A DNA stretch of 64,000 nucleotides from Caldilineaceae bacterium (lineage in GTDB: Bacteria > Chloroflexota > Anaerolineae > Caldilineales > Caldilineaceae), in the NCBI GenBank assembly GCA_020846635.1, contig JADLDO010000028.1, positions 310,001 through 374,000 of the forward strand, read 5' to 3'. The notes under the pieces are model-generated. The model made no database searches. It was not told where the DNA came from and saw only the letters and a program-made list of their open reading frames with translations. Position 1 is the first letter of the stretch. Each line of letters starts with the position of its first letter. The translations under genes were made by a program, and so were the position numbers. This document shows, one piece after another, positions 52,597 to 62,662 of this stretch.

Positions 52597-53583
52597 ATGG
52601 TCAAAATTTCACCATCGGAGATCACTCCCGAACATCTCTTTTTGAATCGTCGCCAATTTATGGTGGGGGCGGGTTCTGCTGCTGCCCTGGTCGCATTGGC
52701 CGCGTGTGGTGGGCCTGAAGCCCCTCCTGCTGCCGCTGCCCCGGCTGTCCCCACGCTGCCGCTGGATCAACTACCGGCAGCTTTGGGCCATGCCGAGCCC
52801 TTTGCCTCCACTACTTCTGATGAGTTGGGCGATCCGCTCAATGCCTTTGACGAGATCACCAATTACAACAACTACTACGAATTTAGCACCGACAAGCAAG
52901 AGGTTGCGCGCCTCTCTCCCAATTTTGTCACACGCCCCTGGGAGATCAAGGTGGGCGGGCTGGTCAACAACCCCAAGACCTATGATATTGACGATATCCT
53001 CAAGAATTTTGACCAGGAGGAACGCATCTACCGGCTGCGCTGTGTAGAAGCGTGGTCGATGGTCATCCCGTGGGTGGGCTTCCCCATGTCCAAGCTGTTG
53101 AAGGAGGTTGACCCCAAGTCCGAAGCCAAGTATATCAAGTTCACCACGATCCTCGACCCGGCGCAAATGCCAGGGCAAAAGATGTCGATCCTGAACTGGC
53201 CCTATGTAGAAGGGCTGCGTATCGATGAGGCAATGAACGACCTGGCGATCTTTGCAACGGGCATGTATGGCAAACTCCTGACTCCGCCCAATGGCGCGCC
53301 TTTCCGCATTGTCGTTCCCTGGAAATATGGCTTTAAGAGCATCAAGGGCATTGTGCAGATTGATTTGGTCGAGGAGATGCCGGTCTCTACATGGATGGAT
53401 GCCGCCTCCAACGAATATGGCTTCTATGCCAACGTCAACCCAGAGGTGAATCACCCGCGCTGGTCACAGGCAACCGAGCGGCGCATTGGCGAGAACGGTC
53501 GCCGCGAGACACTTATGTTTAACGGCTATGCGGAAGAAGTAGCCTATCTCTATGAAGGCATGGATCTGAGGGAGAACTACTGA
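52597..53583 (+). CDS. msrP: Protein-methionine-sulfoxide reductase catalytic subunit MsrP
   Basis: Molybdopterin enzyme that repairs oxidised methionine in exported proteins. Twin-arginine signal NRRQFMVGAGSAAALVALAAC directs folded export; the following Cys could also be lipidated. The molybdenum ligand is Cys149 in YRLRCVEAWSMVIPWVG. FRIVVPWKYGFKSIK and the end matching WSQATERRIG are family marks. Length 328. The ATG at 52597 follows AGAAGGG; the frame is open further upstream but without the Tat layout. msrQ starts at the last base of its stop. Confidence 0.93.
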   Translation: MVKISPSEITPEHLFLNRRQFMVGAGSAAALVALAACGGPEAPPAAAAPAVPTLPLDQLPAALGHAEPFASTTSDELGDPLNAFDEITNYNNYYEFSTDKQEVARLSPNFVTRPWEIKVGGLVNNPKTYDIDDILKNFDQEERIYRLRCVEAWSMVIPWVGFPMSKLLKEVDPKSEAKYIKFTTILDPAQMPGQKMSILNWPYVEGLRIDEAMNDLAIFATGMYGKLLTPPNGAPFRIVVPWKYGFKSIKGIVQIDLVEEMPVSTWMDAASNEYGFYANVNPEVNHPRWSQATERRIGENGRRETLMFNGYAEEVAYLYEGMDLRENY

Positions 53584-54269
53584 TGTCCTCCATACGATCC
53601 TATGTGCGCGAGAACTGGCTGTGGCTGCTTGCGAATATAGGCTCGATGGTGCCTTTGCTTTGGTTGCTCTGGGATCAATGGCAGGACAACCTGAGCATTA
53701 ACCCCATTGCTGATTACACTGACCGTACCGGCAGCACCGCGATCATTTTGCTACTGCTGTCGCTGGCAGTTACGCCGGTGCAGACCGTCACCGGCTGGCG
53801 CAAGGTGAGCACCGTCCGCAAGTCGCTAGGGCTTTGGGCGTTTGCCTATGCTGTGCTGCATATGCTGGTCTTTGTGGGGCTGGACTATGGCTTTAGCCTT
53901 CGATTTATCCTGTTGGATGGATTGCCCAGCAAACCCTATATTGTCGTCGGGCTGTCTGCGCTCCTGATTCTCTTGCCATTGGCGCTGACTTCGACCAAAG
54001 GGATGCAGAAGCGGTTGGGCAAGAATTGGAAAAAGCTGCATCGCTGGGTCTATGCCGCGGGTCTGCTGGCGGTTATCCATTATCTCTGGGTGGCAAAAGT
54101 GGCCTTTGGTGAGCCAACGCTCTATACGGTCATTCTCGTTCTGCTGCTGGCGGCGCGACTTCCCACCATACGGAGCTGGCTAAGCAAGCTCCGCCCCAAA
54201 CGGACAGTGCGACCGGCTCCGGCGGCGCGCAAAAGGCCGAAGGTTGCCGCCGAAGTCGCTGATATGTAA
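53583..54269 (+). CDS. msrQ: Heme b membrane subunit MsrQ
   Basis: Membrane partner that feeds quinone or flavin electrons to MsrP. 228 residues, about six helices, ferric-reductase-like. Heme-type histidines are seen in AYAVLHMLVFVGLDYG, KLHRWVYAAGLLAVIHYLWVAK. GWRKVSTVRKSLGLWAF is the family N-terminal mark. The start ATG at 53583 shares a base with the msrP stop (TGATG), so translation is coupled. The C terminus is basic. The terminator at 54301 closes the operon. Confidence 0.92.
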   Translation: MSSIRSYVRENWLWLLANIGSMVPLLWLLWDQWQDNLSINPIADYTDRTGSTAIILLLLSLAVTPVQTVTGWRKVSTVRKSLGLWAFAYAVLHMLVFVGLDYGFSLRFILLDGLPSKPYIVVGLSALLILLPLALTSTKGMQKRLGKNWKKLHRWVYAAGLLAVIHYLWVAKVAFGEPTLYTVILVLLLAARLPTIRSWLSKLRPKRTVRPAPAARKRPKVAAEVADM

Positions 54270-54300
54270 GTCTTGTTATTAGCCACCATCTCCAATTGTA

Positions 54301-54337
54301 CAGAGGATCAGGCGTATGTAGCCTGGTCCTCTGTTTT
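54301..54337 (+). terminator. Terminator of msrPQ
   Basis: CAGAGGATCAGGC (54301-54313) pairs with GCCTGGTCCTCTG (54321-54333), with one T-G pair, loop of seven, then TTTT. The promoter of the next gene follows 50 bases later, so the two units are separate. Confidence 0.8.
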
Positions 54338-54386
54338 CTCATATGACTGAGTTCTTTTCTTGCGCGAAATGAACCAAAAGCGCGAT

Positions 54387-54414
54387 TTGACATCAGCCGA
54401 ACTGGTGCTATCAT
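54387..54414 (+). promoter_or_regulatory. Sigma70-type promoter of the Gfo/Idh-FAH operon
   Basis: TTGACA (54387-54392), 16 bases, TATCAT (54409-54414), with TGC before the minus-10. A leader of about 165 bases precedes the ATG at 54587. Confidence 0.6.
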
Positions 54415-54586
54415 AGTACCAGACAATCAGTATAGATTCGGGTAGACAGACCATTTGCACAGAAATTGGATCCCACTTCAATTTCTCAACTGCTCCATCC
54501 AAGCCGGATGAACCGGACCGGCAAACCATCCCACTACAAACCAACAAGCCTGCTAGAGATGTGCCTGTTAGAAAGGTAGCACCCGC

Positions 54587-55669
54587 ATGAAGAACTATCG
54601 GGCAGCCGTCATTGGCTGTAGCCGAATGGGGGGCTTTATCGACAATGAGGTTGTCGGCGCGCGCAAGCATGTTCCGCCCTATTCACATGGTGCGGGCTTT
54701 TTTGCCTGCACCCGCACCGATTTGGTCGCCTGTGCCGACACACGCCCTGATGTCATGGAGAAATTTGGCGAACTCTACAACATCCCCAAAGAGCGGCAAT
54801 ACACCGATTATCGTGAGATGATCGCCGCCGAAAACCTGGATATTGTCAGCGTTGCCACCCAGCCCGAACCGCGCGCCGAGATCGTCATCTATGCCGCCGA
54901 GCATGGCATCAAGGCGATCTATGCCGAAAAAGCGATGGCTGCATCGCTGCCCGAAGCGCAAGCGATGGTCGAGGCGTTGGAGCGCAACGGCGTCTTTTTC
55001 AACCTGGGCACGAACCGGCGCTGGTCTGTGCTCTATGACAAGATGAAAGAGATCATCGACAGCGGCGATCTGGGTGCGCTCAAGACGCTGATTGTCTATC
55101 AAAACGGCACGCTCTTTAACACCGGCAGCCACACGCTTGATCTGCTGATCCGGCTCAACAGTGACCAGCCTGTGGAATGGGTGCAAGCCTATTTGCCCAA
55201 TGCCGATGGCATGATCGAGGGCGATACGCTGCATGAAGACCCGTTGGGCGAAGGCTTCTTCCAATTTGCCAACGGCGTGCGCGGCTATGCCATGATCACC
55301 CCGCGCGGGCTGGAGGTGGAAGCGATCTGCGAAAATGGCACCGTGACCGCGCTCAACGATGCCATCGAAATTCTTGTGCGTAAGAAGGTCCCCATCGAGG
55401 GTTCCAAACAGTTGAGCCTGGAGAATGTCGATCTGTTGGAGATCGACCCCGCTAGCTCTACGTTGGCGCTCATCGAAGATCTGGTGCATGCGCTTGACAC
55501 CGGGGAACCCACCCGCGGCGGGCCGCGCGTCTCCTATGCAAACCAGGAGTTGATCTTTGGCTTTATTGAGTCGCACCGCAACAATGGCGCGCGCGTGACA
55601 ATGCCCGTCCAATCGACTTTGCGCATGCAACGCACCATCGCACCCAGAACGCCCCGCTATACCGTGTAG
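54587..55669 (+). CDS. Gfo/Idh/MocA-family oxidoreductase 1
   Basis: NAD(P)-dependent sugar or cyclitol oxidoreductase, 360 residues. N-terminal Rossmann domain with VIGCSRMGGFIDNE, unusual in the Cys-Ser-Arg glycine loop, and the EKAMA motif with the family lysine in IYAEKAMA. The C-terminal GFO domain has GTNRRWSVLYDKMKEIID and NTGSHTLDLLIRL with the catalytic-type His. GAAAGG precedes the ATG. Followed by a second, related gene and a FAH-family gene, it likely starts a catabolic operon; the substrate cannot be read. Confidence 0.88.
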   Translation: MKNYRAAVIGCSRMGGFIDNEVVGARKHVPPYSHGAGFFACTRTDLVACADTRPDVMEKFGELYNIPKERQYTDYREMIAAENLDIVSVATQPEPRAEIVIYAAEHGIKAIYAEKAMAASLPEAQAMVEALERNGVFFNLGTNRRWSVLYDKMKEIIDSGDLGALKTLIVYQNGTLFNTGSHTLDLLIRLNSDQPVEWVQAYLPNADGMIEGDTLHEDPLGEGFFQFANGVRGYAMITPRGLEVEAICENGTVTALNDAIEILVRKKVPIEGSKQLSLENVDLLEIDPASSTLALIEDLVHALDTGEPTRGGPRVSYANQELIFGFIESHRNNGARVTMPVQSTLRMQRTIAPRTPRYTV

Positions 55670-55717
55670 CCGTGGCAACCAATTTGTGATCCAAGAAGGC
55701 TAGAGAGGCAATCTGCT

Positions 55718-56749
55718 GTGGATAAACCTGTTTATCGAGTGGCTGTCATTGGTTTGGGGCGCATGGGCAGCACCATTGATGACGAGCTGGCCCCCGGTTC
55801 CCCTGCCTATTCCGTGACCTCTGCTGTACGCGAGAGTGACCGGCTGGAGGTCGTTGCGGGCGCAGACATTGACCCTGCCAAGCGTGATGCCTACAAGGCG
55901 CGTTGGGGAGTAGACGCGCTCTATGATGACTACCGCACCATGATCCGCCAGGAGCAGCCCGACCTGGTTGCCATCTGCACCAAAGGGGTGCTCCATGCCG
56001 AAATGGCGGTGGGTGTCGCCGAAGAAAATGTGCCGATGATCTTCTGTGAAAAGGCCATCGCCTGCTCCATGCAAGAAGCCGATGCTGTGCTGGATGCCGT
56101 GGGCAGCCGCAATATCCCCTTCAATACAGGGGTGCTGCGCCGCTTCAATCGCACCTATCACGCCGCACGCGATCTGATTGCATCAGGCGAAATTGGCGAG
56201 GTACGCACCGCGGTACACTATGCCCCCACCAACCTGCTGCATGGGCATATCCATTCGCTCGATACTGTGAGCTTCTTGTTGGGCGACCCGAAGGTGAATA
56301 CCGTGTGGGGTGAATTGTTCCCGCGTGACCTCAAGATCGAGAACAACCGGCTGGACAAAGACCCGAATGGCATCTTTCAAATCACCTTTGACAATGGGGT
56401 AGAGGCAACCAGCGTGGCGGGCGGGCCCTGGGAATTTGAGGTGCTAGGGACATTGGGCAGCGTGCGCGTGCTCAACAACGGCGGCGGTATTCGCATGCGT
56501 ACCACGACGCCAGAGAAACGCCATTCCTTTGTCGATGTCGCGGTGGAGAGCCCAGCCGCGCACAGCGCCACCCAATTCTGTTTGGAGGATTTGGTGGGGG
56601 CCTATGAAGACAAGCGCCCAGCACTGGGCAACATCCAAGTGACCCATCACTTGACCGAAGTCTGTCTTGCCATTGCCGAAAGTCACCGCCAGGGACAGCG
56701 CATTTCTCCGCCCCTGGAGAATCGCGATCTCTATATTTTCCATGTCTAG
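55718..56749 (+). CDS. Gfo/Idh/MocA-family oxidoreductase 2
   Basis: 343 residues, paralogue of the preceding gene: VIGLGRMGSTIDDELAP at the N terminus, IFCEKAIACSMQEADAVLDAVG with the family lysine, NTGVLRRFNRTYHAARDLIASGEIGEV, and GHIHSLDTVSFLLGDPKVNTV with the catalytic-type His. The GTG start at 55718 has GAGAGGCAAT upstream. The C-terminal half is intact. The two oxidoreductases probably act on one or successive intermediates. The FAH gene begins 62 bases after its stop with its own strong ribosome site. Confidence 0.88.
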   Translation: MDKPVYRVAVIGLGRMGSTIDDELAPGSPAYSVTSAVRESDRLEVVAGADIDPAKRDAYKARWGVDALYDDYRTMIRQEQPDLVAICTKGVLHAEMAVGVAEENVPMIFCEKAIACSMQEADAVLDAVGSRNIPFNTGVLRRFNRTYHAARDLIASGEIGEVRTAVHYAPTNLLHGHIHSLDTVSFLLGDPKVNTVWGELFPRDLKIENNRLDKDPNGIFQITFDNGVEATSVAGGPWEFEVLGTLGSVRVLNNGGGIRMRTTTPEKRHSFVDVAVESPAAHSATQFCLEDLVGAYEDKRPALGNIQVTHHLTEVCLAIAESHRQGQRISPPLENRDLYIFHV

Positions 56750-56811
56750 CCCAGAGTTGCGGTATCCGCCGGGTTATCGACTGACCCACACCTATTGAGG
56801 AGTAATCTGCA

Positions 56812-57731
56812 ATGAAATTAGCAACCTACCGTGACGGCTCTGCAACAAAGGTCGGCGTGGTTGTGGATGACCGCATCTATGATTTGGCCGCAGCCTTGGC
56901 GGCAGCGGGTGGCGATGCTGGCGTGGCAGCCTCCACACTCTCCTTCTTGGCCGCGGGGGATGCTGCGGTGCGCGCCGCGCAGAACGCCATCGACAGCGCG
57001 GGGAACAATGCTGCACTGGTGAAGCCGCTCAGCGCGGTCAAACTCGCTGCGCCCCTGCCCTGCCCTGGCAAGCTGCTCTGTCTGGCAGGCAACTATGCCG
57101 CCCATATCCAAGAGGGGGCGGCACTTTTGTCGGCAAGGAGAAGATGATCCCGCGCTTCTTTTCAAAGCCTTGCACCACGGTCATTGCCACTGGCGAAGCG
57201 ATCTGCGTCCCTGCTTCCACCGGCTTTGCCGACTGGGAGTTGGAGTTGGCTGTCGTCATTGGCAAGAGTGGCCGCGATCTGACGGCAGAGCAAGCCGCTG
57301 ATCATATTGCAGGCTACACGATCTTCAACGACATTTCTGCGCGCCAACTGACTTTTCGCAACGATCTGCCCCAGCAAGAGGGTGACTATTATTTCGACTG
57401 GTTGGTGGGCAAGTGGCTGGACACCTTTGGGCCGATGGGACCGTGGATTACGCTCAAGGACGAAGTGCCTAACCCCGACCGGCTGGGGATGAAGCTTTGG
57501 CTCAACGGTGAATTGCAGCAGGACGCCAACACGGGGCAGATGATCTTCTCGCCCGCCGAGTCCATTGCTTTCATCTCGCAATTCGTCACGCTCCATCCCG
57601 GCGACATCATCAGCACCGGCACTCCGGCGGGCGTGGGCCACTCCAAGAAGCTGCGCCTCAACCCCGGCGACCACATTCGCGGCGAAATCGAAGGGCTAGG
57701 CGTGCTGGAGAACTCGGTCGAAGCCTGGTAG
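56812..57731 (+). pseudogene. Fumarylacetoacetate-hydrolase-family gene with frameshift
   Basis: Two frames form one FAH-family protein. The first (56812-57147) covers MKLATYRDG to LCLAGNYAAHIQEG, then runs into LLSARRR and a stop. The second (57144-57731) continues with IPRFFSKPCTTVIATGEAI, FADWELELAVVIGKSGRDL, FNDISARQLTFR, and GDIISTGTPAGVG, the metal-binding family core. One missing G in the run of five at 57114-57118 explains the shift; with six the junction reads EGGGTFVGKEKM, as in relatives. So it is either a pseudogene, a sequencing error, or slippage. GAGGAG precedes the ATG. Function would be C-C bond hydrolysis or decarboxylation of a keto acid from the Gfo/Idh step. Confidence 0.85.
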
Positions 57732-57784
57732 CGCCACAGGTGGATACTTTGCATTCCGCTGTGCCGCCAAGTACAATCAAGGCT

Positions 57785-58258
57785 ATGAGCGAACAACCTC
57801 CTGTCTCCCAGGCACTGACTACTCTCGGTATTCCGCACCAGGTCTTTACCCATCCTGGTGCGGTCACTTCATTGCAGCAAGCCGCCGCCGAACGGGATCA
57901 GCAGCCTGACCAGGTCGTGCGTAGCCTGCTCTTTCGCCTGGGGGAAGGTGAGTATGCAATGGTGCTGATGGCGGGGCCTGCCCAAGTTTCGTGGAAGGCA
58001 CTGCGGCGGCATGTGGGCCAGTCGCGGCTGACCACGGCGACCGAGGAAGAAGTGCTGGCGGTCACCGGCTATACGCGTGGCGCTGTGGCTCCGTTTGGCC
58101 TGCGCCAGCCGGTGCGCGTCCTCATTGACCAGGGTGTTATGGATCAAGAGATCATCTCGCTCGGTTCGGGCATCCGCGGCAGCGCCATCATCCTCACCAC
58201 TGCCGATCTGCGCCGCGCTCTGCCCGATGCGGAAGTGGGCGATTTTCAGGGGACGTAG
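57785..58258 (+). CDS. YbaK/EbsC-type aminoacyl-tRNA deacylase
   Basis: Trans-editing protein that hydrolyses mischarged tRNA, 157 residues from the ATG at 57785. Family marks: HPGAVTSLQQAAAERDQQPDQVVRSLLF, AMVLMAGPAQVSWKALRRHVG with the catalytic lysine, and GYTRGAVAPFGLRQPVRVLID plus GSGIRGSAIILTTADL. It is closest to the ProXp/YbaK group acting on Cys- or Ala-tRNA-Pro, though the exact tRNA is unclear. The frame is open to 57740 without evidence. It is followed by pdxH 18-24 bases later. Confidence 0.9.
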   Translation: MSEQPPVSQALTTLGIPHQVFTHPGAVTSLQQAAAERDQQPDQVVRSLLFRLGEGEYAMVLMAGPAQVSWKALRRHVGQSRLTTATEEEVLAVTGYTRGAVAPFGLRQPVRVLIDQGVMDQEIISLGSGIRGSAIILTTADLRRALPDAEVGDFQGT

Positions 58259-58275
58259 CCCTATCATCGAAGGAA

Positions 58276-58926
58276 ATGATCGTGGAAAGCAAGTGGGCCG
58301 GTCTGCATCTTGAATATCAGCGGGGGCATCTGCTTGAAAGTGAAGTGGACGCCAACCCTTTCGTCACCTTTGCTACCTGGTTCAAGGACGCGCGCGATGC
58401 CGAATTGTACGAACCCAACGGCATGACGCTAGCGACTGTGGGCGCGAATGGTCATCCCTCGGCGCGCGTTGTCCTGCTGCGTCAGATCGATGAGCGGGGC
58501 TTTTGCTTTTTTACCAACTATGAAAGCCACAAAGGGCAAGACCTTGCACAAAACCCGTGGGCGGCGTTGGTCTTTTGGTGGGGCAGGCTGGAGCGACAAG
58601 TGCGTATTGAAGGCCAGGTCGAGCAGTTGGCGGAAGCGGAGTCAGATGCCTATTACCGCAGCCGCCCCAAAGGCAGCCGCTTGGGCGCGTGGATCTCTGC
58701 ACAAAGCCAAGTGATTGCCAGCCGCCAGGTCTTGGAAGAGAATCTGGCGGCGTTGGAGGCAGAATATGCCGACCGTGAGCCGGAGCGTCCACCCTTTTGG
58801 GGTGGCTATCGCGTCGTCCCCACGCTGTTTGAGTTCTGGCAAGGCGGCCCCCATCGTCTCCATGATCGCCTGCGCTATTTACGCCAGGAGGGTGGCGGCT
58901 GGCAGATTGAACGGCTGGCCCCCTAA
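58276..58926 (+). CDS. pdxH: Pyridoxamine 5'-phosphate oxidase
   Basis: FMN enzyme that oxidises pyridoxamine or pyridoxine phosphate to PLP. Family marks: ARVVLLRQIDERGFCFFTNYESHKGQDLAQNPWAALVFWW, RQVRIEGQVEQL, SRPKGSRLGAWISAQS, and PPFWGGYRVVPTLFEFWQGGPHRLHDRLRY at the end. 216 residues, complete. An ATG at 58276 lies just after AAGGA, while the GTG at 58282 has the better 7-base spacing; the true start may be the latter. It supplies cofactor for the PLP enzymes around. Confidence 0.95.
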   Translation: MIVESKWAGLHLEYQRGHLLESEVDANPFVTFATWFKDARDAELYEPNGMTLATVGANGHPSARVVLLRQIDERGFCFFTNYESHKGQDLAQNPWAALVFWWGRLERQVRIEGQVEQLAEAESDAYYRSRPKGSRLGAWISAQSQVIASRQVLEENLAALEAEYADREPERPPFWGGYRVVPTLFEFWQGGPHRLHDRLRYLRQEGGGWQIERLAP

Positions 58927-59792
58927 CCCAACCGCCCAAGCAACTCGCCAATATTCTCCAGGATCAACGTCGGTCGCGGCGTCACTTCTTCCGCCAGCGC
59001 GCGTGGCGTGACACCGGTTAAGACCAGCGCTGTCGCCATGCCTGCATCGTGCCCCATACGCATATCCGTCTCCAGCCGGTCGCCCGACATGAGGCAGCGA
59101 TGGGCGGGCAGTTCCAGACGCTCTAATGCGACCTGCAAAATAATGGGCGACGGCTTGCCCGCAATCAATTCCGGTGTGCGCCCGGTGATTTGCAAAAAGG
59201 CGGCGATGGTCGCCCCGGCATCGGGTACGTCGCCCCCTGGCATGGGGCAAGTGTTGTCGCCATTGGTGGCAAAATAGCGCGCGCCGCGCCGCAACGCCTG
59301 GTAGGCTGTGTTGATCTTGCGATAATCGAGTGTGCGATCCATCGCCACGATCAGCGCGTCAATCCCCTCCGGCGTAATCATCCCCATTTCGCTCTGTGTC
59401 ATCAGTTCATCCACCACCGTCAAGCCGTGGCTGCGTAACTCTGCCACAAAGTTCGGCTCGCCGAGGACATAATAACGTAGATCCGGTTCGTGGTGGGCGA
59501 GATAGTGGGCCAACACAAAGGCCGAGGTAATCACATCATCCGCAGTGGCTGGAATTCCCAACTTTGTCAGTTTGGCGGCATAGGTGGTGCGGCTATCAAC
59601 CGGCTTGTTGGTGACAAAGAGCGTGCGCTTGCCCTGGCGGCGCAGTTCGGCTACGGTCGCCGCAGCCCCAGGCAAGAGCGCATCGCCCACATAGAGCGTG
59701 CCATCCAGGTCAAAGATGAAACCGTCCAACTCTGCCAGAGACAAAGGGGATGAGGGGAAAAAAGATGATGAAGGTGACGATGCCAAAGACAT
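58923..59792 (-). CDS. HAD-IIA phosphatase, NagD-like
   Basis: Haloacid-dehalogenase phosphatase, 289 residues from the ATG at 59792. Motif I DLDGTLYVGD (Asp28, Asp30), motif II LFVTNKP, later AGKPSPIILQ with the motif III lysine, and GDRLETDMRMGHDAGM with the last acidic residues. The C2-type cap between motifs II and III is of NagD/AraL size. Substrates may include sugar phosphates or p-nitrophenyl phosphate. The frame is open to 60020 on a region without homology. It ends inside the pdxH stop (4-base overlap, convergent). Confidence 0.9.
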   Translation of the reverse strand: MSLASSPSSSFFPSSPLSLAELDGFIFDLDGTLYVGDALLPGAAATVAELRRQGKRTLFVTNKPVDSRTTYAAKLTKLGIPATADDVITSAFVLAHYLAHHEPDLRYYVLGEPNFVAELRSHGLTVVDELMTQSEMGMITPEGIDALIVAMDRTLDYRKINTAYQALRRGARYFATNGDNTCPMPGGDVPDAGATIAAFLQITGRTPELIAGKPSPIILQVALERLELPAHRCLMSGDRLETDMRMGHDAGMATALVLTGVTPRALAEEVTPRPTLILENIGELLGRLG

Positions 59793-59935
59793 TCTCGTTC
59801 TCAGATCTAGCTTTTGTGGCCTGCTTTTGGCCCAGTATACTCGACCGCTAATCGGCCCACCAAAGTTCTTCGTCTCCCTTCTCTCTCCAACACTTTGCCT
59901 CCACCTTGCGATAGACCCGCGCCGCGATTCCTGGT

Positions 59936-59964
59936 TTGACAGTTGTTCTCTACGCGGGTATACT
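59936..59964 (+). promoter_or_regulatory. Strong sigma70-type promoter upstream of gatC
   Basis: TTGACA (59936-59941), exactly 17 bases, TATACT (59959-59964). The minus-35 matches the consensus fully and the minus-10 in five of six positions. The start site would be about 59971, giving a 265-base transcript up to the terminator at 60233-60237, or a 327-base leader of gatC. Confidence 0.7.
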
Positions 59965-60156
59965 CGCGGCAGTTTTAGCATGTTTTTCTGAATCCATTTT
60001 GGACATGCCATTTTGGACACGTCCGTCTCTTACCCAACCTCGACTGGCAAACGCATGTTTTTTGGCTTGCGCGCACTGCATTGTTATAACGCACCTTGCG
60101 CAGCCGCAATGGCTGCCGCAGCTAGACGCGTGTCCCGGTGATTGAGGCTTGCCCCG

Positions 60157-60237
60157 CACCGTGGACACCCTCCACGGTGTGATTCCAGTGCTGACCGCCC
60201 GCCACCCACGCCGTGGATTCCACTCCACGGCGTTTTT
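60157..60237 (+). terminator. Two hairpins with exchangeable arms, attenuator-like, before gatC
   Basis: Hairpin 1: CACCGTGGA (60157-60165) with TCCACGGTG (60171-60179). Hairpin 2: ACGCCGTGGA (60208-60217) with TCCACGGCGT (60224-60233), then TTTTT: a standard terminator. The arms are near-identical, so the arms of hairpin 1 can also pair with those of hairpin 2, an antiterminator-type arrangement. It lies 61 bases upstream of the gatC start. Confidence 0.65.
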
Positions 60238-60297
60238 GTTTCTGTTCTTTTTTCTGCTCACTTTGTTGAGTGCCTTGTTGAGAAATACGAGTTGACT

Positions 60298-60594
60298 ATG
60301 TCCGTACGTTTGACCGCTGATGAAGTGCGCTATGTCGCCGAGCTTGCCAAGCTCCGGCTCACCGAAGCGGAGATCGAGCAGTATGCAGGCCAACTTTCGG
60401 CCATCCTCGACTATGCCGAGCGGCTGCAAGAGGTGGACACCAGCAGCGTGCCGCCCACGCCCTACATTTTGCCCCTGGTCAATGTCATGGCGGACGACGA
60501 GCCGCGCCCCTCTCTGAGCAACGACGAGGCGCTGGCAAACGCGCCGGATCAGGAAGATGGCTTTTTCCGCGTCCGCGCGGTCTTTGAAGAATAA
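60298..60594 (+). CDS. gatC: Aspartyl/glutamyl-tRNA amidotransferase subunit C
   Basis: Small subunit of GatCAB, which turns Glu-tRNA-Gln (and Asp-tRNA-Asn) into the amide form. 98 residues, full length: LTADEVRYVAELAKLRLTEAEIEQYAGQLSAILDYAERLQEVDTSSVPPT, ending EDGFFRVRAVFEE. The ATG at 60298 has only a poor ribosome site. It is the first gene after the hairpin leader and probably cotranscribed with gatA, which starts 51 bases later. GatB is not in the window. Confidence 0.95.
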   Translation: MSVRLTADEVRYVAELAKLRLTEAEIEQYAGQLSAILDYAERLQEVDTSSVPPTPYILPLVNVMADDEPRPSLSNDEALANAPDQEDGFFRVRAVFEE

Positions 60595-60598
60595 ATAC

Positions 60599-60645
60599 AT
60601 CTGTGAGAGCATATCTGTGAAAAGTATCCCTGTGAGAATCTATCT

Positions 60646-60649
<4 letters not shown>
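60599..60649 (+). repeat. Iterated CTGTGA units over the gatA start
   Basis: CTGTGA occurs at 60601, 60615, 60630 and 60644, spaced 14, 15 and 14 bases, in units like ATATCTGTGAAAAGT. The fourth contains the GTG start of gatA at 60646. The gatC-gatA gap is almost entirely this repeat. Confidence 0.75.
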
Positions 60650-62130
<1,481 letters not shown>

Positions 62131-62662
62131 GTTCGGTGCGGGGAACTTTGTCCCTTTACTAACGTTGAAAGAGTGACACCGAAAACAGGCTGCCACAACC
62201 ACTCTCCCGGAAGCTCCGGACGGGAGCCCTTTGGGCGCGGGAGGGTTAGTGCCAAGATACTTGGTTTACAGTGTACTAAATAGAGATAGACTAAATTGTC
62301 AACCCTCCGCCTATACCTGGATAGGTTGATTTGCCAAAAGTCATTTGATATACCTTGAATGAATCCTTGAATTATTCCCTAATCTATATTCCTTGAATGA
62401 TGAGCAATCGATATGGACTGTAAATTTTCCTCGATTGGGTTTGGTGTGGGTGGCTTAGCCATTGCTCGCCGCCGGCAATCTGGGTGAGCACCGGCTTCCA
62501 GATTGTAAACGGCCTCTACCGGTTTGTACGGATGGCTGCCCACGCGCCGCGCCCGACTAGCACCTTTGGCGCGCTGCCCGTTCACCCATCTCCGTCCTCC
62601 TCTCAAGCAGTTATAGTATCTACCCTTGAATGATCTCTGTTGGTCACGGAGGCCAACTGTTC
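62131..62662. other. Intergenic region after gatA
   Basis: 532 bases. Holds palindrome copy 5, then an AT-rich part with CTTGAATGA repeated near 62353, 62391 and 62625. A minus-strand frame of 75 codons (62379-62606) has no family likeness. I see no gene. Confidence 0.5.
62202..62245. repeat. Dispersed palindrome, copy 5
   Basis: CTCTCCCGGAAGCTCCGG at 62202-62219 and GGGCGCGGGAGGG at 62233-62245; loop with GGGAGCCCTTT. The flank GGTTAGTGCCAAGATA matches copy 3. It lies about 70 bases after gatA. Confidence 0.75.

Larger units (their letters stand above)
59793..60297. other. gatC leader region
   Basis: 505 bases without a gene of its own. It holds a strong plus-strand promoter (59936-59964) and the paired hairpins (60157-60237) in front of gatC, and would also carry the minus-strand HAD promoter. 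The stretch 59971-60150 could be a structured leader or small RNA; I recognise no known class. Confidence 0.5.

Noticed and set aside
59971..60237. Known RNA class (T-box, 6S, SRP RNA, RNase P)
   Set aside because: No T-box sequence, SRP tetraloop or RNase P core motifs could be found; kept only as an unclassified leader.
62379..62606. Minus-strand frame of 75 codons after gatA
   Set aside because: Arg/Pro-rich shadow-like sequence with no ribosome site or family marks.
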